Assembly (NCBI GenBank): GCA_003254885.1
Contig: QANT01001427.1
Span: 1-64,000 of the forward strand
Reading direction: 5' to 3'
DNA from: Purshia tridentata
Lineage: Eukaryota > Streptophyta > Magnoliopsida > Rosales > Rosaceae
Length of the DNA stretch: 64,000 nt
In this document: piece by piece, positions 35,877-46,504 of the stretch
Layout: each line of letters begins with the position of its first letter
Position numbering within the stretch: the first letter of the stretch is position 1
The notes under the pieces: model-generated
What the model was told of the DNA's origin: nothing
Databases searched by the model: none
What the model saw: the letters and a program-made list of their open reading frames with translations, nothing else
Made by a program: the position numbers and the translations under genes

Positions 35877-36559
35877 AACAGAGAGAGATCTAGTAAGAGA
35901 GAGAGAGTTCAGGGGAGGGTGAGACTTAATACTTATTACTTAAGAGCCCAAGATAGTGATTAGTGACGTAGTTTAAAAAAAAAACAAATGATTAGAAAAT
36001 AGTAATACTCTGGATGGTGACTAAATATTTTATTGTGCGGGTCTGCAGGGGCATCTAGATCAACATTATTATATAAATATGATTGAGGAATGAAGACGAC
36101 TACCCAAATGGACAATTTTGTCAATTAAACAATTATGGAAGACAATGAACCTTCTTCTGTAATCATTAACATATTCCAAATAATTAGATGTAAATACTAA
36201 TTATCCAAGCTTTTTGAAAACAATCATGAAAAGGAAAGGAAGGTAGAAAATGCTAAACGTTGAGATGTTACCCAATTAATATGTCATCTTTCTCCTTTTG
36301 TGTTTGTAAGACGTGTATGGAAATTACAAGCATTGTTGGCATATAATTCTGAGGTATTCAGTATTCTGTTTTCAACTGCAGAACTGTGTGGCTTGTTGGA
36401 TTGGATATGCTGCAAAACTACAAGAACATGAGCTTGAGAAACCTGAAGTAAATTGCATGCCAAAGTTCTATTGCATAATGATGATCGATTCAGATTCAAC
36501 ACACACATATGTAGACAGTGATAAGCACAAAAAACCACCAAACAAAACCCTGGAAATCT
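35877..36559. other. Spacer between P450 copies A and B
   Basis: 683 bases holding the promoter of copy A and the 3' flank of copy B. The 5' leader of A has AGAGAGAGATCTAGTAAGAGAG. No third gene fits. Confidence 0.5.
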
Positions 36560-38491
36560 TCAATCGGAAATCCTACGAAAGAGGATTGGAGCACCATATT
36601 GAGCGGCCGCAAAGGTAATGGACATTATCGGGGCATGAACATATGTCGATGACACTGTGAAAAAATATTGCTGAATGATCATAGCTAAGGCTATTTTCAA
36701 CTCAGCCATTGCTAGATTTTGACCTACACAAAGTCTAGGCCCTATCCCAAATGGAAAGTATGAGGCTAGATGCTTTCGAGGCTCATTAAATCTAAGTGGG
36801 TTGAACTCAAAAACATCATCTCCCCAAATATCAGTGTCATGATGCACAGCAGTCAACACCGCATAGAGATCTGTGTCAGCAGGAATGTCTAGGCCTTGAC
36901 TATTCAGCTTAACCCTTTTAGATGTATGTCTCATGAGCATTGGAATTGGAGGGTAAAGCCGTAGTGTTTCATTGATTATCATAGTCATCTGTTGGAAAAG
37001 GTCAAAGAATCAAGTCATTAGGATGCATCTTACAACAAGTATTAAATGAAAAATTAATGTTCTTTAGTTAAACAGTTTGACAATTAATGTTATATAGTCA
37101 AACAGTTACTTTACAGTCTAGACCATTGATCATTTATTGTAACGCTAGAATGATAATTTTATAATGTACTTCGAGACTACGAAATAATTGAAAACTTACA
37201 ATCTTAAGGTTATTCAAATTCTCAACAACTGGAAGCCCACTGTCCTTGCATATGTTTAGTATTTCTTCTCGAGCCTTGGCTTGCCAATCCTGATGCTTTG
37301 CTAGAAGGAGAAGAGCCCAAGTCAAAACATTACCAGTTGTCTCCTTTCCTGCAAAGTAGAAGGTCTTGCATTCGTCTATCACTTCCTCTTCATCTATTTT
37401 GTCCTCTCCACTATCCTGACGTTTATAAGGAGACATTAATAAACTAAGTAGATTTGTCGAATTTTCTCTTCTATTTCTATTAGCCGCGATCAACATCCGC
37501 ACTGATTCACGAGTTTCTTTCTCTAATCTCCACCTCTCTTTGTTATTCTTGGTGGGCAAAAGCCTGTGTAGGTTACAAATAGTAACATAATGGACACCAA
37601 AATCAATCACATATTTTCAAATTGAATCTTAGTTATTTCTAACAACTAAATAGAAAATCACCTAAATCCCGGAATGTAAATACTTGAGGCTGCCTTAGTA
37701 TGAAGATGCATTTGTTGTTCTTGTAATCTAAAAATACGTTTTTCTTCCTCAAAATTGCTTCCGAAAGCTGTTCTAGATATCATATCAGCTGAAAGCTCAT
37801 GAATTTCATTGTAAACATCCATCTCAAATTCATCTTTCTCTCCTCTTATATTCTCCCATTTCTCGATCATGTTCGTGGTACTAGCCACAATTTCTGGCAC
37901 CCATGCCTGTTAAAATACATAATTAAACTGAACTCTAGTCTGTATATACTAATAAATAGAAAATCTTTATAATATTATAGATGAAAAATCATAAATCATC
38001 ACCTTGATTCTGTCCTTGGTAAAGGCCCGGTTGGCAATCCTCCTGTGAAGAGCCCATTTCTTGCCCTCCAGCCCAATAAGGCCTTGTCCAAAGAGCATCT
38101 TAGTGGACGGGTTAAACCCGCTCTTCACGTACGAACCATTCATGAGCATCTCTTTGATCGGATCCGGGTCCCCAAGTAGAAGCGCGGGCGTCGACCCGAA
38201 CCAGTACAACAAATTCTTCCCGTAAATGCGGGACCATGTGTGGTAAAATGGTAACGCGCGGTTTAGGACATCGTGGCAGAACGGTATTGGCTTTGACCAA
38301 GCTTCTCCATACAGACGGCCAATCTCAGCCGAGTTTCCAAGTACTGGACGGTAGGCAGGGCCTCTTATGCCTTGCCTTTGAAAGTGATTCCCAATTCTCC
38401 ACGGAACCCATATGAATGTGTACACAAGTTTGAAGAGGAGGATAAGAAGAAAAGCGACAAGAACAAGAAGAATCATCATGCATATGCTCAC
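36560..38491 (-). CDS. CYP721A: Cytochrome P450 CYP721A, copy B
   Basis: Second tandem P450. Exons in transcript order are 38491-38003, 37906-37662, 37563-37200 and 36988-36560, giving 508 residues. N-terminal anchor [20 protein letters not shown], hinge [17 protein letters not shown]-helix [28 protein letters not shown] and heme loop [16 protein letters not shown] are intact. The last exon starts [10 protein letters not shown] where the others read VSMI or VSLI; the acceptor ATCTG/AG is normal. The substrate is unknown. It shares an upstream block with copy C and has a GA microsatellite in its 5' leader. Confidence 0.94.
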
Positions 38492-38544
38492 ATAAACAGA
38501 GTCAAACTTAACTTCAGCAAATGAACATAACAGAGTACAGAGTC

Positions 38545-38567
38545 AGAGAGAGAGAGAGAGAGAGAGA
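38545..38567. repeat. (GA)n microsatellite in 5' leader of P450 copy B
   Basis: Uninterrupted AG run about 55-75 bases upstream of the copy B start codon, so probably transcribed as (CU)n in the 5' UTR. Confidence 0.9.
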
Positions 38568-38710
38568 CTCCTTAATGGGGAGAGACTACTTATTAGTTAT
38601 TACTTAACAGCATTTTTTTATTAACACCAACTTGTATGTTCCTACATTATTTACACAGCAAATAGCATAATATTCATACATTAATCCCACGAGGCCATAG
38701 TCTCTGAGAG

Positions 38711-38828
38711 TGGGACATGCCTAATATAATAAGACACACATGGCTTTTGATACATGATGTAAGGAAAGATACCTTTTGATAACCAAAGGATTAAAAGATA
38801 GTATCCTTTGATCACACATGGCTTGTCG
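38711..38828 (-). promoter_or_regulatory. Conserved upstream block of P450 copy B
   Basis: A block of about 118 bases containing GATACCTTTTGATAACCAAA then GGATTAAAAG and TATCCTTTGATCACAC is closely matched at 41523-41640 upstream of copy C. It carries CAAAGGAT and its reverse complement ATCCTTTG as an inverted pair. The block sits roughly 220-340 bases before the B start codon. Promoter function is inferred from position and conservation; it could also simply be remaining duplicate similarity. Confidence 0.4.
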
Positions 38829-39132
38829 TGACTGTTTTCTTGTGGACGGCCCACGGGGATCTAAATCAGCATCTGCAATTTATATGATATAAATACAATT
38901 TTGAAATTGACTGCTACCAACTGGATAATTTTTCACTTGAATTCTGCAAGATGACAATACTTCCTTCTATTTTTCATTTTAATTTTCGTCAAGCACCAAA
39001 ACGAGAGTTGAATATGGTCATCATTATCAATACAACAGCATGCCAATCTTGGCGAATACGAACACAGTGCATGGTTACAGTAGGTCTGTAAGATCAGTGT
39101 TTTGAGGCTTTAATATAAACCCCTAAAAACTT

Positions 39133-41382
39133 TCAATTTGGAATCTTTGTAAATAGGATTTGAGCGCCATGCTGGGGCTGTAAGGTTATAAACAGCATTG
39201 GGGCATGAACATATGTTGGTGACACCGTGAAAGAATAGTGGCGGATGATGATTGCTAGGACTAGTTTTGATTCGACCAAAGCTAAATTTTGACCCGGGCA
39301 GATTCTAGGCCCCAGACCAAATGGAAAGAATGAGGCTAAATGCTTTCGAGGCTCGGAAAACCTCAATGGATTGAATTCATTTGCATCTTCACCCCATATC
39401 TCTGTGTCATGATGGACAGCAGTTAGGCTCAGATAGAGTTGTGTGTTAGCAGGAATGTCCAGGCTCCCAAGCTTCACCTTCTTTGATGTTTGCCTCATCA
39501 GCATCACAGCCGGAGGGTAGAGTCTAAGTGTTTCATTAACTATCATGCTTACCTGTTCAATAAACAATATGAGAGGGTATGCAGCAACTGTATTACTGAA
39601 ATTTAATCTTCAAGTATTTATGTACTTTCATATATAGTAGGCACCAACAAAATTAGTAAAACACAGAGACACTGAACTTACAAGTTTAAGGTCATTCAAA
39701 TTCTCTGCAACTGGAAGCTTATTGTCTCCACAAGCACGAATTACTTCTTCCCTGGCCTTGATTTGCCAGTCCTGATGCAGCGCGAGAAGGAGAAGTACCC
39801 AAGTCAAAAGATTGGCAGTTGTTTCCTTTCCCGCAAAGTAGAAGGTCTTGCATTCAGCTATAATTTCTTGTACCCCCAATTTTTCCTCTTCACCATCCTG
39901 ATTCTTGTAAGAAGACATTAATAGAGTAAGCAGATTTCTCGAATCTTCACTTGTTTTGCAATTATTTGCGATCAACATCCGTATTGATTCATCAGTTTCC
40001 TTGTTTAGTCTCCACCTTTCTCTGTTATTCTTGGTAGGAAAAAACCTGTGTACTAAAGGAACTCAATGAGAACGGGTTTTCTTGAATTAAGAATATAAAG
40101 CCATGAACAAGGAATTCAACCTCCCTTAAAAATTAAGTCATGAAAGTAGTTAAAAATGATATGCTACATGTACCAAATTTATTGATACAAAGTGGACCTC
40201 ATCTTTATGATCAGTGAATGTGTTACAATTTAGTTTTATTTTCCAGTTATTAAAGAGAATCACAGTTTTTCTTGTTATTGGTACTTGACACAAGTCACAT
40301 AACAACATTAGAATACGTCATAGCAAGTTTAGGAGTGTAACAACAAAAAAAGACATGCTCTCCTTGCTTGTATACATATAAAACTGATGGTAACTAACTA
40401 ATTAGATATACCAAGTATTGCAGTAATTCCTTTTCTTGAACGCTGATAGTAATTACAGTACAGTGTTCATGTTCTAGTCCAGTCAAACTTTAAGTAAGAA
40501 ACTAAGCATATACATGAGGTTTAAATGAGTCACATTTTGTCATTAAATTTGAAAAGAAGTCATCACCTGAATCCAGGAATGTAGATGCTCCTAACTGCCT
40601 TAGAGAAGAGATGCATTTGTTGTTCTTGCAAGTTGAAAATACGCCTGCCCTCCTCAAAACTGCTTCCAAAAGCTGTCCTCGATATCACATCCGCTGAAAG
40701 CTCATGAAATTCTTTGTGCACATCCATCTCAAATTCATCTCTCCCTCCCCTTCTATCCTCCCACTTCTCCAACATTTTTATGGTACTTCCCACAATTTCT
40801 GGCACCCAACTCTGTATTAAAAAAAATGAAATATTAATCTCTAAAATGAAAAGCCCAATGGGCTTATGAAATGGGTTCACAGAGAGTGCTCACCTTGACT
40901 TGCTCCACTTTGAAGGCCTGGTTTATGATCCCCCTATGAAAAGCCCATGTGTCACCTTCGAGGCCAATAACACCCTCCCCGAAGAGTGTCTTAGTTAAAG
41001 GATTAAAGGGTATCTTTTGAAACTTCCCAGTAGTACCGATAAGGACTTCCTTGATCATATCTGGGTCGGCTATCGCCAACCTGGGCCTGGACCCAAACCA
41101 GTACAAGAAGTTCTTCCCGTACATGCGGGACCAGGTGTGGTAAAATGGGGACGCGCGTTGGAGGATGTCGTGGTCAAAAGGGACTCGCTTGGACTGAGCT
41201 TCTGCGTACAGACGGCGGATCTCAGCTGAGTTTCCGAAGATCGGACGGTATGGGGGGCCCTTCAGACCTTGCTTTTGGAAGTGTGCTTGGGTCGTCCATG
41301 GGACCCATATGGTTGAGTAGACAAATTTGAAGAGGAAAATAAGAGGAAGGAAAACCAGAAGAAGGAGAAGAAGGAGATGCAT
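39133..41382 (-). CDS. CYP721A: Cytochrome P450 CYP721A, copy C
   Basis: Third tandem P450. Exons in transcript order are 41382-40894, 40811-40567, 40045-39682 and 39552-39133, giving 505 residues. It begins with a leucine-rich anchor ([20 protein letters not shown]), then [21 protein letters not shown]-helix [34 protein letters not shown] and heme loop [16 protein letters not shown] are complete. Compared with A and B it has Pro after the heme Cys (CPG for CVG). The second intron is long, about 520 bases. It is most similar to copy D. Nothing suggests loss of function. Confidence 0.94.
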
Positions 41383-41522
41383 AATGAAAATCTCAGAAAC
41401 AGAAAGAGGGAAACAGAGTTTTGGAAGTGAGATCGTGGTAACTAATAATTTAATCAGAATTATTGATTAAATTGAGTTGCAAAATTAGTGGTAACTAATA
41501 AAGCTTGGGACAGTCACAGCGA

Positions 41523-41640
41523 GTGGGATGTGCCTAACATACACACATCGCTTTTGATACATGATTTTAAGGAAACATACCTTTTGATAACCAAAGGATT
41601 AAAAATTTAAAAGATGTATCCTTTGAGCACACATGGCTTT
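41523..41640 (-). promoter_or_regulatory. Conserved upstream block of P450 copy C
   Basis: Second copy of the block described upstream of copy B, with CTTTTGATACATGAT, CCTTTTGATAACCAAAGG and TATCCTTTGAGCACACATGG. It lies about 140-260 bases before the C start codon. No equivalent was found upstream of copy D or copy A. Confidence 0.4.
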
Positions 41641-41837
41641 TGGACGGCCGGCAGGGGAATCTAAATCAGCATCCGCTAATTTATATGATATAAATATGAT
41701 TTTGAAATTGACAGCTACCAACTGGACAATTTTTTTTTTTCACTTGAATTCTGCAAGATGACAAAACTTTCTTTTATTTTTAATTTTATCTTTCGTCAAG
41801 CAACAAAACGAGAGTTGAATATGGTCATCATTGTCAG

Positions 41838-42004
41838 TGATAATATTCATGGTTTGATATAGAAAACTGAGTGTTTGGATGATAAGAAAGCTAGAGAGTT
41901 AAAGAGAGAAAAGAAGAAAAGAGAGAGGGCGATTCTTATTATATGGCTGAGATTAATCAACCGACACTATAACTAATTACAATCAGCAGCAGCTTAGCAC
42001 ACTA
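41838..42004. mobile_element. ~165-base insertion in 3' flank of copy D
   Basis: Aligning the C and D 3' flanks, the sequence runs together to ATGGTCATCATT, then D alone carries about 165 bases before both resume at CAACAGCATGCC. The extra piece has AGAGAGTTAAAGAGAGAAAAG, GCTGAGATTAATCAACCGAC and ACTATAACTAATTACAATC, which remind me of LTR-retrotransposon end sequence, but I found no clear terminal repeats or target-site duplication. It could equally be an old segment deleted from C. Confidence 0.35.
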
Positions 42005-42108
42005 ACCAACAGCATGCCATTATTGGCAAATACAGAGAATACAGCGCATGGTTACAGTAGGATTGTAGGAATCGGTGTTTTGAGGCTTTAATAAACCCCT
42101 AAAAACTT

Positions 42109-44165
42109 TCAATTTGGAATCTTTGTAAAGAGGATTTGAGCGCCATGTTGGGGCTGTAAGGTTATAAACAGCTTTGGGGCATGAACATATGTTGGTGACA
42201 CCGTGAAAGAATAGTGGCGGATGATGATTGATAGGACTAGTTTTGCTTCGACCAAAGCTAAATTTTGACCTGGACAGATTCTAGGCCCCTGACCAAATGG
42301 AAAGAATGAGGCTAAATGCTTTCCAGCCTCCGAAAACCTCAATGGATTGAATTCATTTGCATCTTCTCCCCATATCTCTGTGTCATGATGGACATCAATT
42401 ATAGCCAAATAGAGTTGTGTGTTAGCAGGAATGTCCAGGCTCCCAAGCTTCACCTTCTTTGATGTTTGCCTCATTAGCATCGGAGCCGGAGTGTAGAGTC
42501 TAAGTGTTTCATTAAGTATCATGCTTACCTGTTCAATAAACAATATGAGAGGGTATGCAGCAACTGTGTTACTTAAATTTAATTTTCAAGTAGTTCATAT
42601 ACTTTCATGTATAGTAGGCACCAACAAACTTAATAAAACACTGAGATACTGAACTTACAATCTTAAGGTCCTTCAAATTCTCTGCAACTGGAAGCTTATT
42701 GTCTCCAAAAGCACAAATTACTTCTTCCCTAGCCTTGATTTGCCAGTCCTGATGCAGAGCGAGAAGGAGAAGTGCCCAAGTCAAAAGATTACCAGTTGAT
42801 TCCTTTCCCGCAAAGTAGAAGGTCTTGCATTCAGCTATAATTTCTTGTACCCCCAATTTTTCCTCTACACCATCCTTATTCTTGTAAGAAGACATTAATA
42901 TGGTAAGCATATTTCTCGAATCTTCACTTGTTTTGCAATTATTCGCAATCAACATCCGTATTGATTCACATGTTTCCTTGTCTAGTCTCCACCTTTCTCT
43001 GTTATTCTTGGTAGGAAAATACCTGTGTACTAAAGGAATTCAATGAGAACTGGTTTTCTTGAATTAAGAATATAAAGCCATGAACAAGGAATTCAACCTT
43101 CCTTAAAAATTAAGCCATCAAGCTGTTAAGAATGATATGCTACATGTACCATATTTATTGATACAACTTAGTTTTATTTTCCAATCATTTAAAGAGAATC
43201 ACAGCTTTTCTTGTTATTAGTACTTGACACAAGTCACATACAGTGTTCATGTTCTAGTCCAGTCAAACTTCAGTAAGCAACTAAGCATATACATGAGGTT
43301 TAAGTGAGTCACATTCTGTCATTAAATTTGATAAGAAGAGTCATCATCACCTGAATCCAGGAATGTAGATGCTCATAACTGCCTTAGAGAAGAGATGCAT
43401 TTGTTGTTCTTGCAAGTTGAATATATGCTTTCCCTGCTCAAAACTACTTCCAAAAATTATCCTCGATATCACATCCGCTGAAAGCTCATGAATATATTTG
43501 TGCACATCCATCTCAAACTCATCTCTCCCTCCCCTTTCACCCTCCCACTTCTCCAACATCTTCATGGTACTTGCCACAATTTCTGGCACCCAACCCTGCA
43601 TTAAAAAAAATGAAATATTAATCTCCAAATGAAAAGCCCAATGGGCTTATGAAATGGGTTCACAGAGAGCGCTCACCTTGAATTGCTCCACTTTGAAGCC
43701 CTGGTTTATGATCCTCCTATGAAAAGCCCATGCATCACCTTCGAGCCCAAAAACACCCTCCCCAAAGAGTGTCTTAGTTAAAGGGGTAAAGGGTAGATTT
43801 TGAAACGACCCACCAGTATTGTTAAAGACTTCCTTGATCAAATGTGGGTCCGCTATAGCCAACCTGGGCGTCGGCCCAAACCAGTACAAGAAGTTCTTCC
43901 CGTACATGCGAGACCAGGTGTGGTAAGATGGGGACGCGAGTTGGAGGATGTTGTGGTTAAAAGGGACTCGCTTGGACATAGCTTCTGCGAACAGACGGCG
44001 TATCTCGGCGGAGTTTCCGAAGATCGGACGGTAAGGAGGGCCCTTCAGACCTTGCTTTTGGAAGTGTGCTTGTGTATTCCATGGGACCCATATGGTTGAG
44101 TAGACAAATTTGAAGAGGAAAATAAGAGGAAGGAAAATCACAAGAATGAGAAGAAACAGATGCAT
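42109..44165 (-). CDS. CYP721A: Cytochrome P450 CYP721A, copy D
   Basis: Fourth tandem P450 and sister of copy C. Exons in transcript order are 44165-43677, 43595-43351, 43022-42659 and 42528-42109, giving 505 residues. Anchor [20 protein letters not shown], hinge [16 protein letters not shown], heme loop [16 protein letters not shown] and ETLR are present. Several usually conserved sites have drifted: [10 protein letters not shown] for [17 protein letters not shown] for AGKETTxN, and FSEAGKH for FSEPRKH. The Cys ligand, ExxR and PLRF remain, so it is probably still a folded enzyme, perhaps with relaxed constraint or altered substrate use. Its promoter lacks the block shared by B and C. Confidence 0.92.
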
Positions 44166-44446
44166 GACTCAGAAACAGAAAGTGGGAAACAAAGTTTTGG
44201 AGTGTGAAAAGAAGCGTAGAATTTTATCTATGTAAATAAAGGAAGAAGGGGGCACAAATTTAAAAGAAAAACCACGTTATTATATGTTTGGTATGCTTAT
44301 TATATGTTTGTGATGGGAGCTCATAGCCTCATACTAGTTCATTTCTTTAAAAAAAAATTCTTTGAATTCTGGACCACTCTTTTATTATTTCATACAAGAA
44401 AATTATTTCAATAATTTTTGAAAAATGTTTATTTATCTTTCTCTTA

Positions 44447-44795
44447 GTTGATATTTTTATGTAGTTTGATCAGAAAATGAAGTTTCTCTAGCTTTTCCTA
44501 TTAATATGTCTATCAAGGCATTATATATATATATATCTTCGTGTTTTGTACCAACAACAACAGAAAATAAATGTACTATATATATTTAATAAGAAAAAAT
44601 GTAGCTGTCTGGGTTGATATTTATTCTTTAATTTGATTAGACAGAAAATGAAGTTTCAATAGTTTTTCATATTAATATCTATAAAGGTATTATATATTCG
44701 TAGTTTTGTACCTTACAACAACAACATATAGGGCACTATAAACCTTAACCAAAAAAAAAATATATGGTACTATATACATTTAATAAGAAAAAGAA
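44447..44795. repeat. Diverged ~165-bp tandem duplication
   Basis: Two units, starting GTTGATATTT at 44447 and at 44613, share AGAAAATGAAGTTTC, ATTAATAT, AAGG(C/T)ATTATATAT, TTTTGTACC and TTTAATAAGAAAAA in the same order. They are separated by many substitutions and small insertions, so the duplication is older than the P450 C/D event. Confidence 0.75.
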
Positions 44796-44889
44796 TGAAA
44801 GTAATCTACATTTTGTTTTCATATATGTGTATGTATGTATGTCACATTGTCAGCTCCAGCGAAGATCTCCATCAATTATTATTCTCATA

Positions 44890-45016
44890 GATTAATCAAT
44901 CAATACAACAGCATGCCATGATGAAAAGGGAGGAAAATCAGATCGAAGAAGGAGAAAAAGGATATGCATCATGAAAATCTCAGAAACAGAAAGAGGGAAA
45001 CTGAGTTTTGCAAGTG
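44890..45016 (-). pseudogene. Relic of a fifth CYP721A copy
   Basis: 44893-44916 matches the 3' flank of copies C and D (CAATACAACAGCATGCCA). Directly after it, 44930-45016 matches the first codons and 5' leader of copy C (AGAAGGAGA, ATGCAT-ATGAAAATC, CAGAAACAGAAAGAGGGAAA). The whole gene body between is missing. On the minus strand the retained start codon opens into a frame that soon departs from the P450 reading. The scar fits an internal deletion, for example by unequal crossing over between repeats. Confidence 0.7.
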
Positions 45017-46271
45017 AAAATTTCAAAATCTAATTACAAATTTAACGTTAAGTGTATGAAGTTCTCTGCGTACATATATTAATTCATCGATCGTTTTTTG
45101 TCCTACAGTCTAATGACCACCTCGATCCCATGCATTTCTCCAACAAGCAGTTTCTTTCTGGCACTCAAAATTTCAATTTCAGTAAAACTTTCCTTGTAGT
45201 TTGTACATTGGCTAGGACTCTAGGAGCTTGGGACTTTACCTATATAAAATTAGATATTAACTTACCTATAACAAAGATAGTAACGTAGCATTGAAATTTA
45301 ACTCAATATTTCAATCTTTCACACTCTCATGTAAAGTTATTTTCGTACAATTATACAAAAATAAAATCAATCAATATGTGCCCTTAATTATCTGTCTACT
45401 TGGATTGTTAAGTCAAACAAACACACAAGAAAAACAAGAACGATAAAGATTTTGAAATATTGAAGTTGTATCATTTGTTTGAAATGAATGGTTGGTGATG
45501 GATGATGGATGTGTGCCACCGTTTAGTACCAAATAATGGAGCTACCTCCAGCTCCATCTGCATGCCCTCACCGACCGTTTTGACGAGAAGATACCTTTGG
45601 CGTTGACCACTGTCATAACCATAAAACCCACGGGCCCACTACTCACTATAGTGATCGATCAGCCAGCATTCAGTTCAGCAGGAAACAAATTCATCCGCCA
45701 ACTCACCCAGCTAATTTAAATTAACATATATACATATATTTAATTATGTATTTGACCACCGTACCACCTCATACAGTGACCCACTCATACAGTCACGGTA
45801 CCTAATTTAAATTACTCGCTACTATCGAGTAAGTCACTCACTCTACTGACCAAGCAGTGACCTACCCGCATCGCACAAGCACAGCCTGTCAAAGACTCAA
45901 AACCCACCACGTCCAATTTAGTTTTGATTTGACCACCGTACCACCTCATACAGTCGTAAACCGCCATTATCCCCGCACTCCATGTGGTCATTAATGAGAA
46001 ACGCCACCGTTCCACATCAAAAGACAACAAAACTAGTCGAGCAATGACACAAGGGGAGTAGAAGGAATTAAAAAATGAACATTTGAACCACTATCACTTC
46101 AAATTACTACCAGTTCGACTTAAGTACATTTCCCTTTGTGCTGCGCTTGCTAAGCTATTCACATGATCGCCTACAATTCAATTCAACTTTGCCTAAAAGC
46201 AAAACGAAACGATTAAGAAGCAAAGCATCTATCACAAAATAAAAGAACTACAGGTTCTACACTACTAGACT

Positions 46272-46403
46272 ACTACTATATATATATATATGACCAAGCA
46301 AGTCTCTCTGATCCTTCCTCATCTACTATATATATATATATATATATATATATCAGCACAAAATACAGATGACCAAGCAAGTCTCTCTGATCCTTCCTCA
46401 TCT
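46272..46403. repeat. 34-bp repeat flanking (TA)n in IDD 3' flank
   Basis: TGACCAAGCAAGTCTCTCTG with its following CCTTCCTCATCT occurs at 46291-46324 and again at 46370-46403. Both are preceded or separated by (TA)n runs (46277-46290 and 46328-46352). A slippage-type duplication around a microsatellite. Confidence 0.9.
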
Positions 46404-46504
46404 GACTTCATTCCAGTAGAAAATCATCTTCAAAAAGCAGTTGAGCCGGCTGGAGTGCGTTGTGAGAGTAAATGCCCCATTCACCAATGAAAACGAGGCT
46501 AGCT

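Larger units (their letters stand above)
38492..39132. other. Spacer between P450 copies B and C
   Basis: 641 bases with the promoter of copy B and the 3' flank of copy C. It contains the conserved upstream block and, further on, a segment repeated in the C-D spacer. No gene is seen. Confidence 0.5.
41383..42108. other. Spacer between P450 copies C and D
   Basis: Promoter of copy C plus 3' flank of copy D, including the second copy of the conserved upstream block (41523-41640) and the ~165-base insertion. No gene is seen. Confidence 0.5.
38880..44165 (-). repeat. Recent tandem duplication of a whole P450 unit
   Basis: Copies C and D match along exons, introns and spacers. The 3' flanks (38930-39130 against 41720-42108), the introns and the last-exon borders are almost line-for-line alike. 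The unit is about 2.8 kb. Main differences are a ~165-base insertion in the D 3' flank and a shortened third-exon intron in D (about 320 bases against about 520 in C). Confidence 0.85.
44166..46504. other. Intergenic region between P450 array and IDD gene
   Basis: No intact gene. It holds a diverged tandem duplication (44447-44795), the relic of a deleted P450 copy (44890-45016), AT-rich DNA, a repeated TTGACCACCGTACCACCTCA word (about 45752 and 45930) and the likely 3' UTR of the IDD gene with (TA)n tracts. Confidence 0.6.

Noticed and set aside
34089-44165. P450 array with RRA and PP2C as a metabolic gene cluster
   Set aside because: The other genes (extensin arabinosylation, phosphatase, J protein) are housekeeping types with matching linkage in Arabidopsis; no scaffold-forming enzyme such as a terpene synthase is present.
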